DNA of 38,771 bases from Spirogloea muscicola. Its lineage: Eukaryota; Streptophyta; Zygnematophyceae; Spirogloeales; Spirogloeaceae. The translations under genes were made by a program, and so were the position numbers. Below, piece by piece: positions 1 through 11,883 of this stretch. The stretch spans positions 211,424 to 250,194 of the forward strand of contig WELB01000114.1 in NCBI GenBank assembly GCA_009602725.1, in the 5' to 3' direction. Below the pieces are notes generated by a model. The model was not told the DNA's origin. It did not search any database and saw only the letters and a program-made list of their open reading frames with translations. How positions within the stretch are numbered: position 1 is the stretch's first letter; every line of letters begins with the position of its first letter.

Positions 1-162
1 CACCCTCCCTCCCTCTGCCCTCCCCCATGCTCTGCCACCATACTTCTCTCCGCCATGCTTGGCCCGAGGAAAACCCAAATCACAGAACAGCTGAGCCAGA
101 CGGGGATTGAACCTGACCACTCGACTCTTATATCAGGACTTGGTGCCTTCTCCTTGCTGCAG

Positions 163-3100
163 CGGCGTGGCGGCGCGGGCGCTGCACCTGGCGCGCAACA
201 CGGAGCGGCCGCATGGGCGCGTCACGTATGCGGTCGTGCTGGAGGGCGTGGCGCGCTTCGACGTGCTGGAGATGAACTCGCGGGGGCCGTACCACACCGC
301 GCGCGTCGTGCAGCGCGATGGCGGCGCCGCCGAGGCGGCGCACCTCGCCGCCGACCCCGAGGCCGCTGCGTTGGGCGCCGCCTTCAAGGCCGTCGCCGGC
401 GAGCTCATCTCCGCCCTACAGCAGGTTCTGGGGGACACAAACCTAAACCCTGAAACATAAACCCTGAACCCTAAACCAGACCAAAGGCCATTTGCAGTGC
501 ATTAGTGGCACTTTCGTGTAACTGTGGCACTTTTTTCGTTTCACATGGTCCATCTTTCACTGTTTAGTTGCAGTAGGATAGTCAGCAGCACTTGATTCTC
601 AAAGCCCAACATGTCAAACCACGAATGATGAATTGTACGTGATCATCTCGACTTTCTTGCTTACTTAACTCGTGCTACAGAAGTTGTGCAATGTTCCTAA
701 AAATCTTTTCTCATTGTTGGCGCTCGGCTGTGGCCGGCTGGTTTGTGGCAGCGGCAGAAGGCGCCGGCGCGCACACACGCGCTGGTGGAAGCTGTGCCGG
801 CGCACCGGCTGGCGGACGTGCTCGTCGCGGCGGTCGAGGGCAGCTTCGTGGAGCGCCTGGCGATGCTGGACGCAGTCGGCCTCCGCGAGCGCCTGGCCAA
901 GGCCACGGAGCTCGTCACGCGGCACCTCGCGGTGCTGAAGCTGGCGGCGGGAGGCGGCGGCGGCGGCGGCAGCAGAGAGGCGCTGCTGCGGCAGCAGGTG
1001 CGGGCCCTCCGGGACGAGCTCGGCGGCGGCGGAGGCGACGGAGCCGGGCGCGTCGGCGAGGACGGGGACGAGGACGACGACGTCGGCGCGCTGGAGCGCA
1101 AGATGGAGGCCGCGGGCATGCCCGCCAACGTCTGGAAGGCCGCGCAGCGGGAGCTCAGGTGAGGAGCCTGAACCCCCCACCTCCCTTCTCCATGCAGCCA
1201 AGCCCTCCCTCTCTCCTCCGCCTTGCTTCCCTCCCTCCTTGTGCTTCTCCCATTCACCTCCTCTCCCCCCTCTTCTGGGTCCTCCCTCTCCTCCCTCCTT
1301 CCTCCCGTGCGTCCTCCCTATCTCTGTTCTCTATCATCTTCCTGTTACTCTTCCTCCCTCGCTCCCTCCCTCTTCCTTCCCCTTGTCAGCCTCCCTCCCT
1401 GCCGCCGCTGCATCCCTCTCAAGCCTCCCTCCTCTCCTACTTCCTCCTCCGCATGCTGCAAAGGGGCGTTCGCTGATGTCTCGCACGCCGACACTGTCTT
1501 GCCCAGGCGGCTGCGGAAGATGCAGCCAGCTCAGCCAGGGTACGCGTCTTCGCGGCAGTACGTCGAGCTGCTGGCGGACCTGCCCTGGCGCGTCTCGTCG
1601 GCGCCCGAGCCGCCGCTCGACCTCGCCGCATCCAAGCGCACGCTCGACGAGGAGCACTCAGGCCTGGAGAAGGTCAAGCAGCGCATTATCGAGTACATCG
1701 CCGTCCGCCGGGTGAGCGCTGCTGCTGCTCGACACAGCTGCTGCAGCCGGTGCTGTCGCAGTCACGGCCACTGTGACTGACAAAGGGGCCGCCATTGTCT
1801 TGGGCTACGCGTCCAGCTGAAGCCTGACGCTGCAGGGCCCGTGCTGTGCTTCGTCGGGCCGCCTGGTGTCGGCAAGACGTCGCTTGCGTCCTCCATTGCG
1901 TCCGCCCTCGGCCGCAGGTCGACTGACTGCCCCTTCCCCAGCTTACCTTGACATTCTCACCCACTTTGAGCTCAAAGATTGGCGGTTTAGAGTAGGATTG
2001 GTCCTATCCCACCCACCTTGAGCTTGATTAAGATTCAGGGTTCAGAGTAGGACTGGGGCCTAGCTGCCGCCGAGCGTGAGGAACACGTGAGGAACTCGGA
2101 CGGTAGCGCGCAGATTCGTGCGCATCGCCCTGGGCGGCGTCAAGGACGAGGCGGACATCCGCGGCCACCGGCGCACGTACATTGGCTCGATGCCGGGCCG
2201 CCTTATCGAGGGCATCAAGGTGCACTGCGCACTCCTCTCCTCCATCTCTCTCCTTCTCTCTCCTTCTCATCCGAGCAACCTCGCACCCCCGCCCCCCCCC
2301 CTCCTCACCTCTCCTCTCCTTATTTTCCTAACTTTCCTCCTTTTCCTAAACCGCTAAACCCCAAACCCTGACCCTAAACCCGTCCCCACCCGGCCTGTCT
2401 CCACCTTTCCGTCGTCCCTGCCCTGCCTTCCATCAAGCCCCTATACGCCCCACCTCCTCCCCGTTCACTCTAGCTGTTTGCAACCCCCGCCTCCTATTGC
2501 CCTCCCTTTCCACCCTGCCGGAAGGTTTTAGCTTTCAAATTTACGGTTTGGGTTTGGATTTAGTTTGCAACTTCCGCCTCCTTCGTTCACCTGCTCGCAA
2601 GCCTGCAGGCCCTGCCGCACTCCAGGCTGTCTCGGCCTAATTCGATGATGCAGATTTAATGTCCCTTTCTGTCGCCCGCTCTGAGCGCAGCGCGTTGGCG
2701 TCAACAACCCGGTGATGCTCTTGGACGAGATCGACAAGACGGGCGCAGACGTGCGCGGCGACCCTGCCGCCGCGCTGCTCGAAGTCCTCGACCCCGAGCA
2801 GAACCGCACATTCAATGACCAGTATCCCCCTCCTTGCACATCGCTCCTTGCCGCCGCAAGCGGAGCCTCTGTCTGGCAGCCAGTTCTGCCGCGCTTTCCC
2901 TTGACCGGCGGCTGTGCAGCTACTTGAGTGTGCCGTTCGACCTGTCCAAGGTCGTGTTTGTGGCAACGGCAAACCGCGCTGCGCCCATTCCGGCGCCGCT
3001 GCTCGACCGCATGGAAGTCATTGAGCTGCCCGGATACACGCCTGAGGAGAAGCAGCGGATTGCGGTCCGCCACCTTGTGCCGCGCACTCTCGAGCAGCAC

Positions 3101-5652
3101 GGCATCACTGCTCGCCACCTTCGCATCCCCGACGTAAGATGAGCTGCCGTCTGTTGCCAGCACGCCTATCTACCGGCTGCTACTGCGGCAGCCGCCGCTG
3201 CCGTCAAAGCTGAGGGCCCTGCGCTTGCTTGGCTACTATACTGCTTCTGATGTTGACAATTTTGTGTAATACAACGACACGGTGCTCGCAATATAGCAGC
3301 AAGGCAAGATGTCAGCTGAATTTAAGAGCTTAATAGACTGATTCTGAATGACAATATGAAGCCTTATCATTCACATTGGTTGCTTGGGGGCAACGTAAAT
3401 TGTTTGCAGCACGTTGTGCTGCTGCTGATAAATCGATACACGCGCGAGGCGGGCGTGCGGTCGCTCGGACGCCAACTGGCGGCGCTGGCGCGGCGCGCCG
3501 CTGTGCACGTCGCGCAGTCGGCACACGCTGCACGGCTTACACGGCCGGTGGCAGCTCAGGCCCCGACCGCCTCGGCAGCCGCTGTGGCTGACGGCGGCTA
3601 CGTTGAAGGCGCCGAGGTCGAGATGGAACTGGGGGCCATTGGCCTGCAGGTGGGTAAAGGTCACCAAGGCCCTTCAATGGCGGCCTTCTAAGCAGCCTCA
3701 TGGCAGTCAGCTGCTCTGCTTTGCCAGCCGAGAAAGTCAGATGTTTTCAGTGTGAGCATTGCATAATTATTGCTGGTTGCTGATACTTGTCTACCTGGTG
3801 CAGGGGAAGGAAGTGGCAGATGCAATGGTTGAGATACAGACCATGGTTGCAGACGAGGCGATGCTCGAGGCAGTCCTTGGGGTGAGGATCATAGCCCCCT
3901 CCCATCTCTGACCTGCACGCGCTCAGTGCTCACTAGAACAATCGCCCTACAGCCAGAGTCCTATGAAGTTGCAGCTCAGAGTACACATCCAATGTTTTGC
4001 TGTGTTGATATATTAAGCTTGAGGTACTCTCGAGTTGCAGTGATTCTCCTCAGCTCCTTAGCCGTGGGTCTGATCTTTGGCTGAATCTCCTTGCTGGATG
4101 TTGTGCCGGCCACCATGGTGGTGGTGTGAGCTCAGCCGCCCAAGTTTGATGGGCGGGAGGCTGCGGAGCGCGTGGTGACGCCGGGCGTCGCAGTGGGGCT
4201 GGTGTGGACTGCGGTCGGCGGCGAGGTGCAGTTTGTGGAGGCAAGCACGATGCTGGGCAAGGGCGACTTGCACCTCACCGGGCAGCTCGGCGAGGTCATT
4301 AAGGAGTCGGCGCAGATTGCTCTCACTTGGGTAAGAAAATCACTGGCTTAGGGTCTAGGATATAGATTTAGGGTTTGGGGTTTAGGGTTAAGGGGTTTAA
4401 GGTTTAGTATTTAGGGTGCAGGCGATTTTTGAAATGTTTGATCTCAAGTAGAGGTGGTTTACCTCTACTTGGGATGACACTGACTCAAGGTCAGTGGTAG
4501 ACCTTTGAGTCCCTGGATAGATATAGCTCTGGACATTATATGGTAAATGTGTTGGCAGTTTTATCAAGTGGAGTGATGCTACTTGGGCCTGACGACCCGT
4601 GATGGCGGCTGCATAGGTGAGGGCGCGTGCAGCGGACCTGGCGCTGGAGAGCACGGAGGCGGCAAGCGCCAACCTCATGGAGGGCCGCGACATCCACATC
4701 CACTTCCCCGCCGGCGCGGTGCCCAAGGACGGCCCTAGCGCTGGGGTGACGCTCGTGACGGCGCTGGTGTCGCTGCTGGCGCGGCGCCGCGCGCGCGGCG
4801 ACACTGCCATGACCGGCGAGATGACGCTGCGCGGCCTAGTCCTGCCAGTTGGTGGCGTCAAGGAGAAGGTGTGAGGATTCAAGCCATGAGATTGCAGTGC
4901 CAGCCTCTCCATACCTTGGTCTGTGCTCATTTGATTCCTGCATATGAAGTTTGCCATGGCTAGTGTACAGTCATTGTTGAAGCTGGAGCAGCAGACAAGC
5001 AAATGACAAGGCAAATAGAGATGTGTCACAATGCTGATCTAACGCCCAGATCCAAAATATAGGATGTTGATAGACTCTAAATGCCCACACACTGAATAAA
5101 CCTAAGATTGGACCTCATTGAGATGCTTTCAAGCCATACTGCCAACCAATGTGTGGCTCTCTTTGCAAGATAGCCTGCCACTCTCGTTAAGCAGCCTAGC
5201 ACTGTTGCCAAAACTGCCGGCTCTAAGTTGATGACCGCCGTGCCTTGCAGATCCTAGCTGCGCATCGGTGCGGCATCAGGCGTGTCATCCTCCCTGAGAA
5301 GAACCTCAAGGATCTCGCAGAGGTCCCAGGGGCCATCCTTGCCAGCATGGAGGTGCATCTGCACTTGCGAGCTCGTTCAGAACCCAAGAAAGGCTGCGTG
5401 AATCAGACTCCTGACACTGAGGCTTGCTTGGGTTGTTCGGAAAGGATCATACTGTCACTTGTTTTTGTACCTTGCTGCTCCATGAAGGGGAGTCTGACCA
5501 GGGAGCTTACATGTGCGTCCTTGCAGGACATCTGATAGTCATTTGTTCCGTGTATGGTGTGCCTGCAGATCCTGCCAGCGCAGAGGGTGGAGGATGTGCT
5601 GCAGGAGGCATTTGACGGCGGCTGCCCCGTCAGGCCCACCAGCAAGCTCTGA
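163..5652 (+). CDS. LON2: Peroxisomal Lon protease homolog 2 (ATP-dependent serine protease), 5' partial
   Basis: ATP-dependent Ser/Lys protease of the peroxisome matrix. Thirteen exons join in phase: 163-424, 752-1158, 1507-1711, 1817-1917, 2114-2219, 2691-2821, 2920-3133, 3410-3649, 3804-3881, 4136-4330, 4617-4868, 5251-5352, 5569-5652, giving about 791 residues. The plant family is near 890, so the first ~100 residues lie upstream of the window. Seen in order: Lon substrate-binding domain ([19 protein letters not shown]), a coiled region with [15 protein letters not shown], Walker [10 protein letters not shown], Walker [10 protein letters not shown], sensor FVATANR, and the protease domain with catalytic Ser in PKDGPSAG and Lys in GGVKEK. 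The last codons encode SKL before TGA, a canonical PTS1 signal, which separates it from mitochondrial Lon1. A Gly-rich, acidic insertion sits in exon 2 (around 940-1085). Introns carry telomere-like and C/T-rich tracts. Confidence 0.96.
438..477. repeat. Degenerate telomere-like tract (CCCTAAA) in LON2 intron 1
   Basis: About 40 nt of variants of CCCTAAA/CCCTGAA (ACCTAAACCCTGAAACATAA and so on) directly downstream of the exon 1 donor. The C-rich strand is the coding strand. It is an interstitial tract, not a chromosome end. Confidence 0.85.
1180..1445 (+). repeat. Long C/T-rich (polypyrimidine) tract in LON2 intron 2
   Basis: More than 250 nt of almost pure pyrimidine on the coding strand, built of CCCTCC and CTTCCTCC units, filling most of the intron between exons 1158 and 1507. 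Reading frames through it give only Pro/Ser/Leu runs and are not coding. A weaker tract of the same kind is at 2228-2520 in intron 5. Confidence 0.85.
2346..2382. repeat. Telomere-like tract (CCCTAAA) in LON2 intron 5
   Basis: Units CTAAACC, CTAAACCC, CAAACCCTGACCCTAAACCC in a row within the intron between exons 2219 and 2691, at the end of a pyrimidine-rich stretch. Confidence 0.8.
4347..4420. repeat. Telomere-like tract (TTTAGGG) in LON2 intron 10
   Basis: About 75 nt of TTAGGGTCTAGG, TTTAGGGTTTGGGG, TTTAGGGTTAAGGGG and ATTTAGGGTG variants, starting about 17 nt after the donor at 4331. Here the G-rich strand is the coding strand, opposite to the tracts at 438 and 2346. Confidence 0.85.
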
Positions 5653-6187
5653 CGGCAACTTAGACCATCTTTCAGAATTGACACTTCCAATCTTGCAAGG
5701 CAATCTCTTGTGAGAGCCTGCCTTGCATTGTTACCAGCGCTTTGCTGTGCTCACAGCGAGGTTGCAGACTTGGTATTGAAATGTCATCACGTTCCCAGAC
5801 TGGCCTCCTTTTCCTTATCATTCACCATTGTCAATTGTTATCTCCAGTTAAGATTTCATGCAGCAAGAGTTGTCAAAATCATCCCAAGGCCATTGAGATC
5901 CACTGCAGCACAGTGCAATAATTTTGCAAGATGAAATATGCTGCAGTAATATCGTTAAAAAATCTTACAAGGTGGCAAGTGGCAGACCCGCTTGGTTTCA
6001 TCAGGCCTTGCTAACCTTTGCAGGTTCTAGACGGCCTCATCTCAACCTAGCGTGACGTGTCAATCGCATGAACATTCACAAGGATTACATTATTAAGCAA
6101 GGATCTGCAAGGTGGGGGCAGCAAGGAGCAAGTAACCTTATGGACAGGCAGGAGGGGCTGCTGCAAAGGAGCATGCTGTGTGGTGCT
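5653..6187. other. Convergent intergenic region between LON2 and the MSL channel gene
   Basis: Holds the 3' flanks of two genes that end facing each other. The short open frames here show no family similarity or exon-like conservation. I see no repeat or RNA gene. Confidence 0.6.
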
Positions 6188-9100
6188 CTAATTTGAGGTA
6201 TTGGCTGCCGCTGCCACCATGGCTGCCGCCACTGCCGAAAATTCCGGCAGGACTGGGGCAAATGGCGCATTGGTGCCAATGAAGGCTCCATCGTCGAGGA
6301 TGATGTGCGCAGCCTTCACGAGAACGTCCTGCTGCTCGGCAATCATGTCCTTATTGCTCTAGTCGACAGTAAAAACAGGGCTTGTCAGTAGACTGGGGGA
6401 CCGAAGAGACTTTGGGTAGCAAACAAAGGTTCAGACTCACAATCAGAGAGGTAAGTAAGGTACTGAATAAGTGGAAGCCTTCCAAGCTGACAGCTAAGAG
6501 ATGGAGACGAGAAGGTAATCTTGAGGAACATTGGAGAGACTGCGTGGCGTTTCTCGATGTTTCAAGGCCAGCAATCAATGCGAATTTCAGATAGGGATCA
6601 GGACTCCATGACATCCTGGCTAGGTGGTGGAGTGGTGCCTCGGCTTAAAAGGAGCCTGAACCTTGGAGCTGATTGTTCCAGTCAGGGCAATCTCGAGACT
6701 GGTCGAGCCGAAGCTTTTGAGGAACGCCCGAGGCTTTCCTGTCGAGACCTCAAAGAGCGGGTGCTTCTGGAGCATCTCGGAGATTCTCTTTGTGATCTTG
6801 TCAACTACAAGAATGTCCTGGTGCCGCAGCTGGAAAGATGCTTCAAAGAGCCGATGATTGGCTCTGGACAAGTTCGTGATAACCTGCAAAGGAGCAACTC
6901 AACAAAGTGTTCACAATTACAAGGAGTGATCTCAGAAATGGCAATCATGTCGAGGTAGAGAAAAAGCAAGCCATATTATGATAATTAGAAAGCTTTGGCA
7001 CAGGTGCAATTAAGTTATACCTACATAGCAGTCCAGAGCCAGAGCAGCAATATGTGTTCGCTTGCGCTTAACTCTGCTCTCATCTGTTGCCTGCTGGGAA
7101 GAGGACTAGGAAAACTTCTTCGAGAAGCTCACCAGGTTCGTGAAGATTTGGTTTGGGACAGTCACCGGGTTCTTGTCAAAGCCTAGGACCTTGGTGGTGA
7201 AGAAGCCAATATCCTGCACAACTCCTGATACTGCTCCCGCCTGGAAGAACAATAGGAAGGCTTAGCTTGAGTGTGTTCTTGAGGGAATACAGAAGCAACC
7301 AGGCCGAGCAGGTAGATGGAGGAGGAGGTATGGGGTATGCAGTAATTGAACTAAGAAATATCATAGATTACCCACTTATAGGAAAATGCCCTGCACGCGC
7401 ACAGGATATCCTTAGTTCAGCAATTCTTGCTAGTTGCTCATTCAGTAGCCAAATGCAATCCCACAAGGCCACTGATGTGAAAGTCACGGAACACCTTAAT
7501 TGCATCGCCAACCACAAATGGGCGTCCCAGGTAGATGACCAGGCCACCGAAAAAGTTGGACACCACCTCCTTGGATGCCAGGCCAATGGCCACGCCTGAG
7601 ATGCCGCCCAAGGCAAGCAGCGACTTGGGTGTAATGCCATAAACCTCGGCTGCGCAGAATGTCCCAACTGTGCAGATGACAAGAGACCCAAGGCGGTCCA
7701 CGGCAGACGTCCGAGCCTGATGGCATTATCCACTAGGGCTGTTCAGTCAACCTTGCGTGCAGTCATTCAAAAACTTCAAAAATTGCTAACCATCAACTAG
7801 TCCTGACACTCAGTCAAGTTGTCCCCTCTGGAGCCACTCCTTGTAGCAAGGAGGAGCTGCACATTGCCAGCTCTTTGCAACTTGCAGCAACAAGCATGCA
7901 GCAATCTTTGTAGGTGCAGGTGCCCAACAAGTGACGCGGGGGCTAGGGTCTAGATTTCCAGCTTCGGATTAGGCATGAGGCTCCAGGATTCTGCACCCAC
8001 CCGATCGTTGTGATTCTTATCGGACCAGTGCTTCACGAGGCGCCTCTTGTACCCGAGCAAGAACCACGTGACTGAGTACACCACGGCCACGGCCTTCAGC
8101 CGCTCCACGAAGAAGGGTACAACGTTCAACTTTAAAATTGGCAGCAAAATCTCCATGCTGCACAGTCGAATGCATAAGGGACGACACACTTCTTTAGTAG
8201 AGGACTCGATGACTGCTTCAAGAATTTACAAGAGTGGACCAGGTCAATGGACGACCCTTACGACGCCTTGGCAGACTCTTCTAATTTTCTTGCAGTACTT
8301 CCGAGACCAAAGAAGTAAATCCGCAAGTGACTGATCAACACCATCATCAAATGGCCTCAGGTGATCAAGACAATCCAGTGTACGATGTACGTGCATACGG
8401 CACAGTGTACAATGCCGAGGATGTAATCACAAGGAGTGCATCAATTTTGACTGGGAATACTTGATGTTTTACAACGCTGCGATCTTGACCGCGAGGCAGT
8501 TGCTAGACAAGATGGAAATTCGCAAAGGCGATGAGAAAGGAGAGTAGAGGACGCGTGATCTAGGTGCCATGGTACTCAAGGAGGAGGGCAAGGCGAGCTT
8601 ACTAGCGAGTTGCAACAAGGCTGGTGAGGAGGAAGATGATGGGCTCCTTGAGGGCGCGCCAGCCAGACTCCTGATACTCCTCCTCTGTAATCTCAGGGTC
8701 TTTCATCACCCACTTGCCCCACACCCTGCTCGCGAGTACCCGCCGAGCAGCCTCAACGCCCTGCAGAATTCTTCTCGGAAGTGCATGCAAGGTGGGCGCA
8801 TCGCTTGCCTAGCCGGCTGGCTGTAGGTCATGTGGGTAGCAAACCATGTCAGCAAGTCCAGAGGGACTCACCAATTGAGGTTGCGGCAGATGTCGTCAAC
8901 GCGCTTGATGGTGGCCAGCACAAGGACTGCAAGGATGGTCTCCCGAATCAGGAGGATACCCTGTAGAGTAGATGTGTCAAGAACGAGTCAGTTTTGGGGA
9001 CAAAGTCAAGCTGACGAGCCTTGACCTGGCCCCTCGAGTGAGAATCATCAACAACTCGTGGAACGCAACAACGTGAAGCGCGACGCCATCTGCTTTCAGT

Positions 9101-9579
9101 CCTGGTACAGCTTACAATGAGACTGATTTTGGATGCACTCACGCAGGGCTCCAGGTGGTGGATGCGGTCGTGGAGGCCCTCAGGCAGAGCATCAAGGGGA
9201 TCAAAGCCCTTGGGCCACACGCGCTGTGCACCAGCCTGGAGCCGGTGGTATATCCACCGGCTGCGGCCGTGTGCAAGCAATTTAACAGCAGCGATCAGCG
9301 GCGGCGGAGCCTTGCTTGCGCCAGCAACGTACAGCAGGCCGCAGGCCATTCGGGGCGGCACCTCATGCTGTCAAACCAGTGCTCCTCCTCGACGAAGTTG
9401 AGGGCAGGGAGGCGGACAGCGTGGCGGTGCGGTGGGTGGCCTGCTGCAGCAGCAGAGGCGGCCGGCAATGGCCGCCGCCTCCTGTTGCCAGCGCTGCCGG
9501 GGATGATCGACCTCGACAGCGGCCTCGCCCGCGGTCGCCAGGCCGACACGTGCACAGTCTGCACGAAGCAAAGACGCAC
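6188..9579 (-). CDS. MscS-like mechanosensitive ion channel (MSL1-type), start codon unresolved
   Basis: Stretch-activated channel of an organelle or other membrane, relieving membrane tension. Ten exons join in phase (5' to 3' on minus): 9579-9362, 9314-9143, 8960-8872, 8728-8603, 8330-8262, 8157-8001, 7716-7495, 7240-7133, 6883-6662, 6358-6188, about 517 codons, near MSL1 length. Hydrophobic segments include GILLIRETILAVLVLATI, PIIFLLTSLV and VAVVYSVTWFLLGY. The pore helix is the Gly/Ala-rich GGISGVAIGLASKEVVSNFF followed by RPFVVGD. The beta domain has FDKNPVTVPNQIFTN and then VITNLSRANHR. The C-terminus is Ala-rich and ends NTSN. The first exon is Arg-rich (AWRPRARPLSRS), suggesting a transit peptide. 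It has no in-frame ATG back to a TGA at 9619-9621, so an upstream exon probably carries the start; the alternative is the Met at the exon 1/2 junction. Confidence 0.9.
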
Positions 9580-9621
9580 ACCTCTACATTTCTCTCTAAT
9601 GCGCCTCTCTTTATTGCCTCA

Positions 9622-10714
9622 ACATTGCATAGCTCTGTTACTTCTTCCAAACGGGCGCAATGCAGGGAGGCGCACTCTGAGCAAGGGACACTGATGACAA
9701 CAGCAAGGGACATTGATGACGAGAACAATCAGTTCAGCCACTCCCCCCCTATCTATCTCTAATAGAAAGGTCTCCTCTGCTCTCTGTATCTACTTCGCTA
9801 GGTATCACAGCCGCCCCACTACTGTCAGCAGCCATTTCGTCCAACCAGCAACCACTTCATCTTACTCCTCTCTCTCTTTCTCGCGCAGTGGCGTTGGTGT
9901 TCCTCCCCTCAGCTCATCTCACTTCCTATTGCTGACACGGGGTGCACTAGGAAGCACCCTGTCTGCCTAGCCTGCGGCTCCGCTAAGATGGTCACCCTCT
10001 GTAAGCACCGCGCTGGTCTACTAGAGCCGCTCTATCGATAGCAGCAGCCGCATCCGTCTCGTGCACACTCCTCTCTGCCTCTCGTACCCTCTCTGCTCGT
10101 CTCCTGAACATCCCATCTCTGTCTCCCTCGTCTACTGCCCCTGGCCGCCATTCCCTCCGCCTTTCTCCTCGCGGCGCCGCGACGATGCGAGCAACGCATA
10201 TCGCACGCATTCAAACGATGACCGCTCCTCGCCGCGTCCATCGGCCGCGGAGATTTGGGGAGCTCACCAGCGAAGGCGCGAGGAGGCTGCTGCGCCCGCC
10301 GGCCGCCGCCGCCGCCGACGCCGCCATGACCGCCGCCGCCGCCGCCGCCGTTGCAGCNCGCGGGCGGCGGCGCGGAGTGCGGCGCCTTCCCCGCCGGTGC
10401 TGTCGGTGCGTCAGGCGGGAACGGCTAGGCGAGGCAGGACTCGGGGCGGGCCGGGAAAGGCCTGCCTCGAATAATGTGCCCGTTTTGACGCGCATTTCTC
10501 CCGCCGGGCACGGTAAGCCACCGTACTGCGTCGCGGTCCGGAGTAAGGAGGCCCGCATTCGCTCACGGATCGGGCCCCGGGGGCCCGTCACCGGCTGCGC
10601 CTCGGCCAGCCCGCTCGGAGCCATTGGCTGGGCTCGTGTGCCTTTCCCGCGTGGATACTGCTCACACGTGGATACTGAGCAGCCATCTGCATCTCCCTCT
10701 GCACCATCTTGCAC
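9622..10714. other. Gene-poor flank upstream of the MSL gene with a GC-rich core
   Basis: Roughly 10150-10620 is very GC- and CpG-rich, with CCG repeats near 10300-10350, one ambiguous base at 10358 and the palindrome CGGGCCCCGGGGGCCCG near 10573. Open frames through it give only Ala/Arg-rich peptides on both strands. The most likely content is the promoter and possibly the missing first exon of the minus-strand MSL gene (ATG candidates on minus near 10241 and 10210), but I cannot show either. Confidence 0.4.
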
Positions 10715-10998
10715 TTTGTAGTGTAGTCCTTTTTCAGCACCTCTTTCTTTGGCTTTGAACATTGTCCATTCTTTTTGGGTTGGCTTTGCCAGCCCCTTTT
10801 CTCAATGGGCGAGCACCTTTTTCCCGGTCCCAGCGGACACCGTTGGCTCCCTCATTGGCTGCTGGCCTGTTTGTGACTTAAAGTGTCACCTTCCGGCCCG
10901 GCATGAAGCAAGCGCGGCCAGATTAACTGGTGGCTGGGAGAGGCCAGCCCAAAAGAATGGACAAGGTCTGAAGGAGTCGGAGCATGGAAAAGAAAGAA
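10715..10998. repeat. Foldback (MITE-like) repeat, copy A
   Basis: Left arm 10735-10800 (ACATTGTCCATTC, then GGTTGGCTTTGCCAGCC) is the inverted counterpart of the right arm 10912-10980 (GGCCAGCCCAAAAGAATGG, then ACAAGGTC). The left part 10715-10850 has a similar copy at 13531-13665. The right arm 10907-10952 has a nearly identical copy at 23105-23150. No protein is encoded; a non-autonomous inverted-repeat element is the simplest reading. Confidence 0.75.
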
Positions 10999-11019
10999 AG
11001 CATGACTGTGACTAGTTCT

Positions 11020-11066
11020 TGGCTTTCTTTACAGCTTTGTCCATTCAATCCAGGCTAGCCCCTCTC
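11020..11066. repeat. Solo foldback-repeat arm
   Basis: Contains GGCTTTCTTTACAGC, then TTGTCCATTC and GGCTAGCCCC, a diverged copy of the left arm at 10740-10795. It lies just downstream of copy A. Confidence 0.55.
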
Positions 11067-11883
11067 TCTTCTTCCTTCGAACTTTTCTTGTGCTGGGGGT
11101 CGCTAGAACGCTTCAGTAGCCCGCCTCCTCCGACTTGCTGGGAGCTCCTCCGCCTTCTAGGCCTATCCACTTGACCGATCTTCTTGGGCTGGCGTCTTAC
11201 AGCGACCGCCTCCATTTGGACGAGCTTATTCTCTCTGCAGCTACTTGTCCGACTTGCATTTGTTGATTGAATGTTACTGGTTGGCCGTTCATAGTAGCCC
11301 CTGATATTGCTCAGTGGTTTTCGCTCTCCTGTCGGAGCTTTCCCCTTCCGTTTGCACATACTTTCTGGGCTGGCCTTTCATTTTCATCGCCCCTTCCTGA
11401 AGGAGCTGCATCAATATAATCTGGAAGAGCTTCGCACAAGTCGGTCGAGCCCCCCGAGACTTTGGCCCTCGCAGCAAGCTCCTGTTCCCGCTTCTCGCCC
11501 TCCCCTCATTCTCTTTCTCCCCACTCATTAACCCCCACAACCCCCCAGCCCTCCCCTCGCTCATCGCTCACCCAGACACTGCCCTGTCGCCAGCATGCTT
11601 AAGGGCTCAATGACTTGTCGTGCGTTGGCAGCTAAGTGGCAAACGTCGGAAACCTTCTCATGATGGTCCCTCAACGATAGTGTCCAAGGGAGGGCAGTTG
11701 CTTCTTGCAAAAGCGCTGCAGCTTCTATCAAGACTGACTCCCATATGTATCGCCATGTTGTAATTGGCGGCTTGCAAGAGGGTGTTGGACTACCTTGCAA
11801 CAGGCCCAGTCTTTGTTGCTTCTCCTGGCTGGCACAACGTTGTTCGCCACTATCCAAGCATTTTGCAGATACACCTAATCTTG
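11067..11883. other. Intergenic stretch downstream of SF3B5
   Basis: No conserved exon found. A possible further degenerate foldback core (TTTCTGGGCTGGCCTTTC) is near 11362-11380. The rest is pyrimidine-rich on plus and unremarkable. Confidence 0.4.

Noticed and set aside
85-130. tRNA-like B-box on the minus strand (GGTTCAATCCC) with an A-box-like GGCTCAGCTG nearby
   Set aside because: The two boxes are in the wrong order for a tRNA, and no cloverleaf with paired acceptor and anticodon stems can be drawn. It sits in an intron flank of LON2.
691-1476. 261-residue plus-strand frame and a 186-residue minus frame over LON2 exon 2 and intron 2
   Set aside because: Arg/Gly/Pro/Ser-rich shadow frames of GC-rich DNA; the conserved Lon frame is a different one (752-1158).
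8569-9401. Plus-strand frames opposite the MSL channel gene
   Set aside because: Antisense shadows of exons that join in phase on minus to a full MscS protein.
10185-10721. 178-residue plus-strand and 183-residue minus-strand frames in the GC-rich region
   Set aside because: Ala/Arg-rich low complexity, overlapping on both strands, with an ambiguous base inside and no recognisable domain. Composition explains them.
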